A program made the translations under genes and the position numbers. Below, in pieces: positions 11,063 through 21,014 of a DNA stretch of 64,000 nucleotides. Location of the stretch: contig NC_134827.1 in NCBI RefSeq assembly GCF_004210375.1, positions 104,331,285 through 104,395,284 on the forward strand, in the 5' to 3' direction. The DNA comes from Tachypleus tridentatus (taxonomy: Eukaryota; Arthropoda; Merostomata; Xiphosura; Limulidae). Each line of letters begins with the position of its first letter. The first letter of the stretch is position 1. The notes below the pieces were generated by a model that searched no databases, was not told the DNA's origin, and saw only the letters and a list, made by a program, of their open reading frames with translations.

Positions 11063-12978
11063 ACCAAGACCAAACAAACCTAAACCTCTGGGTTATTTAA
11101 CAGATACCCCATGCTTATTTAACACGAACATGTTAAAGGTACAAAATGTCATCGGATTTTAGCTGGTAACGAAGTACCAGTAGGAAAAAAAAATAAACAA
11201 ACTGTATTTCAGTAGCGCCATTTTGTGTCTCCATATGACATCTACGTTAGTTGCGTAACTAACAATGTTTCTATAGTTTCGTGGTTTGATGTTTCCATTG
11301 GATGTCGTGCTTCGTACAATTAGCGTCCTCTGGTGGTAAGTAACTGTTTTACGTAAACTATTAGTAAAAAACAAAAAATCACAAAAGCCTGAAATTATAG
11401 ATTTCTTTCTGTAGAGCACCCTAATGTTTATCTAGAGGAACTATTTTTTCTGTTGTCGGTGACAGATGTTTAATAAGTGGACAGTACCCCTCCCTCGCAC
11501 CCATCCTATTGGTAATGTGTTAAAATACCGCCCTTTCTGTGCTTAAAGGGAACTACCCTCAAAAAACCGAAGATACATACCTGACGTATTTGTTATCAGT
11601 TTTACTAATTCTGTGAGCAGTGAAGTTCACGGTGTTTCCGTCAGTGTTCTTGTACCAAGCACTTCATCTAGTCGTATTACTTGAGCATGTTTTCCTAGAG
11701 TGATCCAGTACCAAAGTTTTGACGTCGTAACTTGTATATAGGTCAAGGTAACATAATGTATCTGAATAGGTAAGGAATAGTAGTGGTACTAGTAGGGGAT
11801 GTTGGGCGAAAGCCACGTGCTTCATTGTTGATTTCAACTCCTGTTAAAATGACTTCATTTTAGACGACATTCATTACTTCAAAGAACAACAACAACAATT
11901 CAGTTAAACCAGTTCTGATGGATGTTGCGTGTTGGATTTAGAAGGATTGTGTTGAAAACTGCTTCAGGGTGTCTGGAACAAAAGGTGGTAGCCAGTATCC
12001 CGTACGGGTGTAGTGCCTCCCTCCTCTAAGTTTCTGATAGAAACTTGGCTGGTATAAGGGCAAAAATGTCGACCATGTAGTGGGAACTGCACGCCCCACA
12101 GGGGGGACAGCTGAAGTGACGTACGCGCTTCGCTGTTCTCGCACGTGCCTTATTCAAACAGCGCGTGCTTGGCACTTTTCAGGGAAGGTTAAACTTATCA
12201 AAGATGTTCGGGATGTGAGCCCCCTACTGGGCTTTTAGGTAGATGTGGACAGTTTTCACATTCACAGCTGCAAGAACGTAACTAGTTTTAGATAAAGAAG
12301 GCTGGAACAGAGATAGAAACTAGTTGAAGTTTTTTAAAACCACCTTCACATACTTTTATCTTTCAAATGTATGCCAATCTCTCACATGAATGTTCTACAA
12401 GATATCTATCAGTGATTCAGAGATAATATTAATTTTAAGACATAATACTCATGTGTTGTGCAACTCCTTTCAAAGCTTGAATACAGTGCCATCTATTACT
12501 TGCGAACATTTGTTTGTCGAACCATTCAAGTCTTACAGTCTCTAAGATCTTTGCTTCCTCTTTTATATTTGTTTGTTTCTGAATTTTCTCGAAAACCTAC
12601 GCGAGGGCTATACAAGTGGTTAGAAGAAACGTAGCTAGTCCACAGCAATAATCCGCCAACTTTTGGACTACTCTTGCCTGACCAAACAGTGGAGCATGAC
12701 TGTTACTCTCATTACACACCCACAGATACAGGGCGGAGAAAACAGTTTAGGGCAACGTACCGAAAACCAAGAGCCCTCGGATTCACATTTCGAGCATGTT
12801 AACCACTTGGCCACAGGTGATCCTCTCTTTGATAATACTCATCAACCAATAGCGGACGAGTTTTTCGCACGTGCACCAGTGAAACAAATTTGCCGAAAAA
12901 AATCACCACACTGAAACTACAGAGAAGCCACGACCCTGAAGTCTAATTTCTGAATATCTGGTTTTATCTAGCTGATAT
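11063..12978. other. Unassigned DNA with a GC-richer patch
   Basis: No gene is recognised. The part at about 11930-12260 is richer in G, C and CpG than its surroundings. It has a 68-codon minus-strand open frame (11938-12144) reading ...YWLPPFVPDTLKQF, with no matching family known to me and no convincing splice pair. It could be an old repeat, an exon of an unknown gene, or chance. A tRNA-like stretch near 12790-12830 is too weak to call. Confidence 0.45.
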
Positions 12979-12979
12979 C

Positions 12980-13078
12980 AGACTCCTTCCCTCTAGTCTT
13001 ACACTGCTAAATTAGGGACGGCTAGCGCAGATAGCCATCGTGTAAGTTTGCGCGAAATTCAAACGAAACCAAACTTAC
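12980..13078 (+). mobile_element. SINE, family C, 3' end only
   Basis: CTTCCCTCTAGTCTTACACT, AAATTAGGGACGGCTAGCGC and CAGATAGCCATCGTGTAAG match the distal part and tail of family C. The tRNA-like head is missing. Confidence 0.8.
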
Positions 13079-13459
13079 GGTTACTTAAAATATCTTTAGT
13101 TGATCTGGGAGGGAAAGTTATGAACAACACATATGATGAAGCCCTTAATTCTGAAACTCTTAACGGTTTTATATACTTTTGATTAATTTTCTCATAACGT
13201 GAAAACATTTCTATGAAGATATACTATTAATTCACATCTGCTTGAAGTATACAAGAATAGATTTAAGCTCATTTCCAACCAATGAAAACACACAAAACGG
13301 CTTACATTTGTCGCTGTCGTGGTCCCTTAAATAACAACTTGATAAATGGTAAATAGTTTTGTATCCGAAATATAAGTAATGTGGAACTATATTACACCTT
13401 CTCATTCAAGCTGTTAAAGCCATAAGTTAAAAAAATATTATACAAAATAAGTAAGACCG
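13079..13459. other. Unassigned AT-rich DNA
   Basis: No recognisable feature. Confidence 0.5.
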
Positions 13460-13592
13460 TGACATGTTTGTGTATTTCTTTGTTTTAGAGTAAAGCCACG
13501 ATGGTCTATCTATTGTGTCCACCTTGGGGAAATCAAAACACAGATTTTAGCATCGAAAATCCGTAGACTTACCATTTTCCAGCCGTAGAACC
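13460..13592 (-). mobile_element. SINE, family A/B, decayed
   Basis: Read on the minus strand the copy has AAGTCTACGGATTTTCGATG, a degraded B-box near GTTTTGATTTCCCC, GGTGGACACAATAGATAGAC and GTGGCTTTACTC. The head cannot be assigned firmly to A or B. Confidence 0.65.
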
Positions 13593-14144
13593 AGAAAATG
13601 TATATTATCAGTTATCCTAAAGCTGTGATTGGTGCGAGACAAAACGTCACATCTTACGTCCAACATGAACTGTACAAATCATAATTATCGAACAGACATA
13701 TCAATTTAACAAGATTCTCACGGCTCACTTCAGACACGTGTATTTAAAGAATAATTTTAAATGAAAATGAATTAAGTGTCACAGAATATATTTCGCGTCA
13801 TAAACTAAATCATATTAATTACGAAATGTCAGCACATAAAACCTGTTCTTTCTTTTTTCTTTTCGGCCTTTAAGTTATCCCTTTACCATGACTGTAGCAT
13901 TATAAACTGTAGCGTTTATTTCGTCAAGAATCTTTCCTCCTAATTACCGAACAACGTTGTACTTTTGTAAGGTTTATAAAGTCAAATAAAGAATGAATCA
14001 TAAGTTAAAGTTGCTTCGTACAGCAGAACGTAATTATAAACAACCAACTATTTATTGAAAAATAATAAATATTGGGACAAGTATGAAGAATATCAAACAT
14101 TTAAAATATTTTTGCTCGAGTTAAGCCTAACATTAATTTCCTCT
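13593..14144. other. Unassigned AT-rich DNA
   Basis: Nothing recognisable. Confidence 0.5.
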
Positions 14145-14276
14145 GTTTTTGGCTCAGCGGTATGTCTGCGGATTTACAACGCCAAAAACCGGGTTTCGAT
14201 CCCCGTTGTGGACAGAGCACAGATAGTCCATTGTGTAGCTTTGTGTTTAATTCAAAACAACAACCTGAACGTTTTT
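14145..14276 (+). mobile_element. SINE, family A, well preserved
   Basis: GGCTCAGCGGTATGTCTGCG, GGGTTTCGATCCCCG, GGACAGAGCACAGATAGTCC and the tail TTGTGTAGCTTTGTGTTTAA with an A-rich end. It is one of the clearest copies for comparing the family A tail with the family C tail. Confidence 0.85.
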
Positions 14277-14529
14277 AAGTTATCCAAATTTAGGAGCTAA
14301 ACAACGGTTTTTTTCGCGTTTTTCTGAGTAATGACCTACTCCATTTTTCTATAAAATTAGTTTCGTTAATAATTGTAATATTTAAACTAATTTTAAATAT
14401 TCTTTTGATAATGTTTAAACTAAACAATTAACTTATATCGTTGAGTTAGTGTGGGTTTAGGACTAGCCTAAATTTTGTCGAACTTGCCAAACCTCGTGAG
14501 ATGTTGTTGGAATTACTGCCGAAAATGTC

Positions 14530-14621
14530 GTTAATACAGAGTATACCTAAACGGCGAGTTAATACAGAGTATACCTAAACGGCGAGTTAATACAGAGTAT
14601 ACCTAAACGGCGAGTTAATAC
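14530..14621. repeat. 28-bp unit, three tandem copies
   Basis: GTTAATACAGAGTATACC followed by TAAACGGCGA is repeated three times without change, plus a partial fourth copy. It contains the palindrome GTATAC. Confidence 0.95.
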
Positions 14622-14826
14622 ATTCTAATTATTAAAGGTTAAAACATGTCTAGTATGTAGAATCGGGTAGTACTTTATAATCAACTTTTGAAGTTTGATA
14701 TGTGTAACTTCTGGTTGCTATGTTCTTAATAAATTGTAGCTGTAAACTCACTTGAACCAATTCTTTAGTTTAGTACATTAAGTGCAAAAAAATGTGTTTA
14801 TACTTTGAGTTACCATATACCATGTA

Positions 14827-14960
14827 CCTCCCTCCCCCACAGTGGCTCAGAGGTAATTCTGACGCTTATAACGGTAAATTCCGGGTTTTGATACCTGTGG
14901 TGGGCAGTGCCCGATCAAGACGACTGTAGGGCCTAGGCACCTTCTGTTCGTAGGCCATAC
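14827..14960 (+). mobile_element. SINE, family A, worn 3' part
   Basis: CACAGTGGCTCAGAGGTAAT, GGGTTTTGATACCTG and GGTGGGCAGTGCCCGATCAA. Beyond that point the usual tail is replaced by other sequence. Confidence 0.65.
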
Positions 14961-15344
14961 AAGCTGTATAAGTTAAACCAAAAGTTATGGAAAAATAAAT
15001 TATAAATTCTGCTCTGAAATTTAAGTATTTATAAATACGTTTAATTTACACTTGCTGTTTATGTGTCTTAATACACTATAGTTAAATATCAGCTGTATAT
15101 TCATGTGAACGAAAGTACACAAACTAATGCAGGTATACAAAAATATTTTGTATAACTTAAAGATATCATAAAGTTTTTACAGTAAAAAATGTGTGTTTAA
15201 TGTTTTTGTTATTGTAATTTTTTGGCACTCTAAGATTAACTTTTAAGGGAAAGTTTCATGGATCTATAGATTTTGTAAGCCCTCAAATTTTCGTAAGCTC
15301 GAGGCACTATGTCTGTTGTGCCTAATGAATATTCCGGCCTTGGC

Positions 15345-15405
15345 GGTGGGCACAGCACAGATAGCCCACGGTGTAGCTTTTTGTGCATTGACAGCAACCA
15401 ACCAA
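15345..15405 (+). mobile_element. SINE tail fragment, family A
   Basis: GGTGGGCACAGCACAGATAG and CCCACGGTGTAGCTTTTTGT match the family A body and tail. The head is absent. Confidence 0.7.
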
Positions 15406-15782
15406 ACTATTGAAAGACTACCGGCACTTTGATAGTTGAACGACCTGTCGGTCTGATCTTTAGCGTTACAAAAAGCACGAGCAGTTAATGACTTCCAGGA
15501 ACCAATTAACGAAACAGCTGCTAACGTGTATTGGATTCTCTTCTATTGATAGTTAGAGAAGATTAGTTTCTTTAATAAGTCTAATATAAATTTCCATAAT
15601 ATTAGACAAACCATCGCTCAGGACGACCCCCTAATCTCCCACATCTGATGACGTGACATGCGAATGCTTGATTGGGTCATCTGAACCACGTGACAACAAC
15701 TACGTACCTAAAAGACCAATAACAGTTCATTAAACTATTGTTTGGGGAATTACATCCAAGGATGCTTCACTCAGACGCACTG

Positions 15783-15860
15783 TTTGTATAAATACGTAGG
15801 AGTAGAGGGGTCACAGGAGGGGCAACTTCCCAAAGTACAGGTCAATACCAGGTCACATAT
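15783..15860. promoter_or_regulatory. Possible promoter-like cluster: TATA motif and DR5 hormone-receptor half-sites
   Basis: TATAAATA lies at about 15787-15794, AGGGGTCA at about 15806, and an exact direct repeat AGGTCA-ATACC-AGGTCA at 15839-15855. Two AGGTCA half-sites spaced by five bases form the classical DR5 nuclear-receptor arrangement. No downstream coding exon was found, so function is speculative. Confidence 0.25.
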
Positions 15861-16171
15861 TTACATTTCCACCTTAGAAGTAATTTTCCAGAATTTCCAG
15901 GTTATGTAGGGACCTTCTGTCCCACACAATAAAATCTAAAAAAAAAATGTTGCTGCTTCCATTTTGTAACTAATACAACAAACAAACTTATGTACTGCTG
16001 TGACAGAGAGTTCATTTTTTTATTATTTTTATGCGTCCGAATGTAGGAAAACAAGAGATAAACCTTACAGATTGGAGATCCGGATAAATGAAACGTGTGT
16101 TTAGTTTCAAACAGAAAGAAGTTTGAATTATCTTACTACTAGAGGAAATATAAACTCTGCTGGTACTAACA

Positions 16172-16437
16172 ATTTTTTCGTTTGTTTTGAATTTTGCGCA
16201 AAGCTACACGAGGACTATCTGCGCTCGCCGTCCTTAACTTAGCGGTAAAAGACTAGAGGGAAGTCAGCTAGTCATCACTACCCACCGCTAACTCTTGAGC
16301 TACTCTTTTACCAAAGAATAGGGAGATTAATCGTCACTTAATAATGCCCTCACAGCATGTATTATGTGACGGGGATTCGAACTCGCAACCCTAACATTTC
16401 GAGACAAGCGCCCTTTAACCACTAGTCATACCGGACC
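16172..16437 (-). mobile_element. SINE, family C
   Basis: A near full-length minus-strand copy with tail TTTGCGCAAAGCTACACGAG, body, B-box GGGGATTCGAAC and head end CATACCGGACC. The flanks read GGTACTAACA and GATACTAATA, probably a target-site duplication that has since mutated. Confidence 0.88.
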
Positions 16438-16564
16438 GATACTAATAGTTATTTAAGCTAATGTGTAAATAGGCCATAGTAACACACACAGGATTGTAAA
16501 TTTGTATTTTTCGAATTTCTTATATAGATGATTATATTTTGTGGTCATTCTTTTGACATCATTA

Positions 16565-16600
16565 TGACGTCACCTGCTTTTAACTGGCTGAGATGAGTCA
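16565..16600. promoter_or_regulatory. Possible CRE, E-box and AP-1 motif cluster
   Basis: TGACGTCA (16565-16572) is a full CRE palindrome. It overlaps CACCTG (16571-16576), and TGAGTCA (16594-16600) is an AP-1 consensus, all within 36 bp. Each short motif is expected by chance somewhere in a window this size, so only the clustering is notable. Confidence 0.2.
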
Positions 16601-16794
16601 TACAGGAAATCATCTCCGGATTCGTACGTGTAAATGTTACGAAATAAGAAATCAATTGATATTTACCTGAAACTCTAACTTTTATTTGTTATTGTTTTTC
16701 ACAAGACTGATATTTTGGCTTCAGAAGATTTTTACCTTTGAGAGAGGAGGCAGGTGAACGGTTCTGTGAAAAGGAAATGTTGTTTATTTATTTT

Positions 16795-16893
16795 AGTGGG
16801 GTTCTAATTTGGGCTCTCAGCTGTATCTACTGCGGGAATCGAACCCCGGATTTTAGATTTAAAGTCCGGAAGCTTACTGCTGTGTCATAAGAC
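16795..16893 (-). mobile_element. SINE, family A/B fragment
   Basis: The minus strand has GACACAGCAGTAAGCTTCCG, GGGGTTCGATTCCCG and AGATACAGCTGAGAGCC. The tail is missing. Confidence 0.7.
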
Positions 16894-17212
16894 AAGAAAA
16901 AGATGAAATAAAACGACAACGTTTCTTTTAGTGTATCGGTAGCAATTAACTAAAAATTCTGTTACAGTTGTCCAATTAAAGTGACGTTCGCGAAACTGTT
17001 AACAAAGGAGACATATCTAAAAACACCAGTACAAAGCCTTTAAACTCTACGACCATTATTTAACTAGATATATCAGACCTAACAAACTAAACAATAAGTT
17101 ATTTATAATGCTTAAAATAATCCTGGATTAGTATTTTTTTATAGATTGAGATTATTTTTTGTGTTATTAGCGAAGAACATTGATTTTAACCCTAACTTAA
17201 ATCTCCCAACCA

Positions 17213-17484
17213 TGTTTGTTTTTGTTTTGTTTTTGAATTTCGCACAAAGCTATCTGTGCTAGCCGTCGCTAATTTAGCAGTGTAAGACTAGAGGGAAGGC
17301 AACTAGTCATCACCACCCACCGCTAACTCTTGGGCTACTCTTTTACCAACGAATAGTGGGATTGACCGTCACATTATAACGCTCCCATGGCTGGGAGGGC
17401 GAGCATTTTTGGCGCGACGTGGGCGCGAACACGCGACCCTCGGATTACGAGTCGCACGCCTTACGCGCTTGGTCATGCCGGGCC
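17213..17484 (-). mobile_element. SINE, family C, with target-site duplication
   Basis: Full-length minus-strand copy. It is bounded by TCTCCCAACCA (17202-17212) and TCTCCCAAGCA (17485-17495), an 11-bp duplication with one mismatch. This fixes the true ends: a G/T-rich run at the distal end and CATGCCGGGCC at the tRNA-head end. Confidence 0.92.
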
Positions 17485-17749
17485 TCTCCCAAGCAAGCCA
17501 AACCTCGTGATATATTAAGCCTCTTTGTATTCTAATGATTCAACATACATAGCGAGGAATGGAAGGAATCGCTGTTATGACGTATACGTCCTCCATATCC
17601 CTGCCGTAACATCTATAGTAAATATTAACAAATCCTTAGACCAACAAACAAATCGTTTTATCTACACCTTAGTTGGCGATATACAAAATATAATTCTCTT
17701 ACAGTGCAGAGACAGTAATAATAATAAAAGGTACCTGAAGTGGTTAGCA

Positions 17750-17870
17750 TACACAGTTGTGAATTGTATGGATTAAGGTTTGACCCCCGCGATATATGCC
17801 GTTGGCCACGCTCCGTGCTTTCAACCATGAGCGCGTTATACAAATAGCAGTCAGTTCCGTTACCTCTGTC
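17750..17870 (+). mobile_element. SINE, C-like variant
   Basis: GTTTGACCCCCGCGATATAT sits in the B-box position, followed by GTGCTTTCAACCATGAGCGC and GTTATACAAATAGCAGTCAG, which align with the family C body. The head is diverged, as in the 9.3-kb copy. Confidence 0.5.
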
Positions 17871-19287
17871 ACGATAGGATTGTGTGTGTGTATGTGGGAG
17901 AGGATATATATGTCCGACGATAATCTAACCCTCCCATAAGTCGCTAAACACGTATGCAGCATGCCCAAAAAACCCGATAGGTTTAATAAAAACACTGACA
18001 CCTCTTTTATTTTATTTTTCTTTAATCACGTAATTTGTTTGATCGATTTAAGCCAAGTGTTCTCTGTAAGTTATGGAAAACTGTTCTAACTGTAAAGACG
18101 CATTGATTAAAGTAAAAACGCACAAACCCAGTAATAGCGTATAAAAATAATGTGCGGTTAAGATAAATAGGCCTAACATGAACACGACTATCTCATGACC
18201 TAAACCACGAGCCAGACGAGGTGAACGGATTGAGAATAATCACGAATTGGAAAGCAGTGGTAACTTATCCTCTCCCATTGGTCAACAGTTTAAAATTACA
18301 AGCCACCAAGTGAGAATCATAGGTTGTCTCCACTTAACTTACTTATCGCTAAAAACGGTAATTCATGGGCTTTTGGCACCCACAATCCCATTTTGTTCTT
18401 GGGCAAAATAGTATAAAGTTCACAGAGTTGACGATTCGTTAGGTTAGGAGAGTCCAAGTTGTTCCGGTCCGTGGAAACCCATCGTTGTATTTTTTACGGC
18501 CCACCGGTTAAGAGCCACTGCATAAGTTACCGTTATTGGCGTTAACGTTAGGATTATAGCGAGTTAAACTGTCCATTCTATAAAACAAACATCAGTTTTA
18601 CATATTTCTTGTTTACTGTACTAGCAGATAATATCAAACCTGTTGCCGAGACTTGGAACTAACTTTAAAAAACAATATAAAAATCCACGTTAATAAATAT
18701 TTCGCTCGATAATGAAATAAACGAATCGGAGAGAAAAAAAAAAGGTTATAAAATGATAATCTTTCGTATTTAAACTACAAAATCACCAACTGCGTCCAAT
18801 AATATTCATTTATAATGCAGTTCAACAGCATCTAATGACCTAACTTATTACAGCTAAATGTAAGGATTTTATTCACTCGTTAGATCACGAGATTACATCT
18901 CATGTGACTTAATTTACATACTCTTGTACAACATTAGTAATAACTGTACGTTACCGCTAGGGGAAACTGATGTCAACCTTATTACACATACATATTTACT
19001 TAAAATAAACGTAGTCATCTAGAAGGTGAGTTAATGTTTCAAATGTAACTATATATTTACAGATAAACGAAACGGTAGAAGGAATACTAAGTGAATGATA
19101 GACTAAACTATGACCAAATAAAAACAGAAATTCGATATCTCACGTTCTTATGTTGCTGTTCCGAAAAGAAAATGTTCAAGTTGTAGTGAGACTACCACCA
19201 GCTGTTATGAACTTGAGATGAAACATAATATAACTGAATAACCAGAAATATCTAAAGCAACAAGAAAACGAAAACCTATTCGGAATA
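17871..19287. other. Unassigned DNA
   Basis: A short TG run lies near 17880-17893. The segment at about 18450-18525 ends CCGGTTAAGAGCCACTGCA, which resembles a hAT-type terminal motif, but I cannot find its partner end. No gene is recognised. Confidence 0.5.
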
Positions 19288-19382
19288 AGAATTGGGCTAT
19301 CTGTGCTATGCCCATCACGGGTATCGAAACCCAGATTTAGCGTTATAAGCTTTCAGATTTACCGCTGTGCCACTGGGGAATC
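19288..19382 (-). mobile_element. SINE, family A, first of a tandem pair
   Basis: The minus strand reads CCCAGTGGCACAGCGGTAAA, GGGTTTCGATACCCGTGATG and ATAGCACAGATAGCCCAATT. A near-identical copy follows after a short TCCGTGATGCAG spacer. Confidence 0.8.
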
Positions 19383-19387
19383 CGTGA

Positions 19388-19494
19388 TGCAGAAATGGGC
19401 TATCTATGCTGTGCCCGCCACGGGTACTGAAACCCAGTTTTAGCGTTATAAGCCTTCAGATTTACCGCTGTGCCACTGTGGGGGTCCGTGATGC
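19388..19494 (-). mobile_element. SINE, family A, second of a tandem pair
   Basis: Close match to the preceding copy (GGTACCCGTGGCGGG in place of GATACCCGTGATGGG). The spacer TCCGTGATGCA is present after both, so the pair probably arose by local tandem duplication rather than two insertions. Confidence 0.8.
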
Positions 19495-19495
19495 A

Positions 19496-19816
19496 TTTGT
19501 TAAAGAAACACTTAATGTTTGTTTTATCTGATTTAAAGTGTGTAGTTCTTTTTATGTCCTAATCAGGGTTAACTTGAACCCAAGTCTAGGCACTTTGCGC
19601 TGAATAAATTTGTCCGTGTCTGTGTGGCTTGCGTTTATAAACGAGATTAAAACTATTACATTTGTTTAAGAAACGCTTAACGTTTATTTTATCTGATTTA
19701 AAGTGTGTAGTTCTTTTTATGTCTTAATCAGGCTTAACTTAAACCCAGGCCTAGACGGTTTGCGCTGAATAAATTTGTCCGTGTTTTTGTGGCTTGTTTA
19801 TAAACGGGATTAACCT
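19496..19816. repeat. Tandem duplication of about 170 bp
   Basis: Two adjacent copies share TTTTATCTGATTTAAAGTGT, GTAGTTCTTTTTATGTC and GCTGAATAAATTTGTCCGTG in the same order, with scattered substitutions. The second begins near 19660. Identity is unknown. Confidence 0.9.
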
Positions 19817-20500
19817 ATCTCATGTAGTTAATCCTGCCCTCTGGTGGTAGCAGTCTGAGCAACCGTTGAATGTCGTTCTGATCTGGATAATATTTTCTTT
19901 GCCTGAATAACGACTGCCAGAAAGTTTCCCAAGGAAGACAACGGGTCTAACGTTAATTAATCGAACAAGTAAATACTGATCTGTCGTTAAATTCGACGAT
20001 CTTGTGGTCGAATGATTTCGAACGTCGTACGGAATGTTAATCTTGTGCGTAGTATTGCACGTGACGAATAGGATTTCACGGTAACCACGAACGGCCGCTA
20101 CGTCAGGGTACACTGTGATGTGCCATGTAACATTTACTGTCGTATTTTCTAGTTCTCAACACCTAATAAGAATCAAATCTAAACATACAGTCGCAGAGCC
20201 ATGGCTACCCTAAACAGTCACAGTCAAGCTGTTTTACACTGTGTTATTGTACATATAATTATTTGATAATTTTAGGTTTCAGTTTCATCATTCACAGAGG
20301 CATTGCTCTCTTTCACCACGAGTATTAAGTTTCACCACACTCGGCACTCACCATGTAAACCATCAAAACATTAGTTTTATTAATAGTGTGGGCTCAGTGC
20401 AATACATTATCTAAGATAAATGAGGAGTCCTCTCTCTTTGTACAATTGTACGGTGATTCTATATTTGTATACGAGTTTTAATAGCATGCAGCACTGATAA
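19817..20500. other. Unassigned DNA
   Basis: No recognised feature. The 97-codon minus-strand frame at 19820-20113 has no known motif. Confidence 0.5.
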
Positions 20501-20550
20501 TGTTAATTTATGTTAATTTATGTTAATTTATGTTAATTTATGTTAATTTA
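20501..20550. repeat. 10-bp repeat TGTTAATTTA, five copies
   Basis: Five exact head-to-tail copies. Confidence 0.97.
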
Positions 20551-20631
20551 TTCCTGTGAATTATTTAGCTAGCAAGCTTTTTTTAAAGTCCTAACACAAA
20601 TAAATGTGAAGTCGAATCCCTTTTTCGATTA

Positions 20632-20907
20632 TTGTTTGTTTTTGAATTTCTCGCGAAGCCACACGAGGGTTATCTGCGCTAGCTGTCTCTAATTTAGCAG
20701 TGTAAGACTAGAGGGAAGGCAGATAGTCGTCACCATCCACCGCCAACTCTTGAGCTACTCTTTTGCCAACGAATAGTAGGATTGACCGTCACGTTATAAC
20801 CCCCTCACGGCTAAAATAGCGAACTTGTTTGGTGTGACGGGGATTCGAACCCTTGATCCTCGGATTACGAATCGAACGCCTTATCCACCTGGCCATACCG
20901 GCCCCTC
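20632..20907 (-). mobile_element. SINE, family C, with target-site duplication
   Basis: Full-length minus-strand copy from TTGTTTGTTTTTGAATTTC to CATACCGGCCCC. TTTCGATTA occurs at both borders (20623-20631 and 20908-20916), a 9-bp target-site duplication. Confidence 0.92.
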
Positions 20908-21014
20908 TTTCGATTAACCGGTATAATTCGGTGACAAATGGTAAATCGACTCATAGTTTGAGTTTCACATTTAGTGTTTACAGTTTGTTAGATTCTTAAA
21001 AAAAAAAAACAGGA

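Noticed and set aside
18450..18525. Second hAT-like element
   Set aside because: Only one terminal motif (GGTTAAGAGCCACTG) is seen, with no matching left end or 8-bp duplication.
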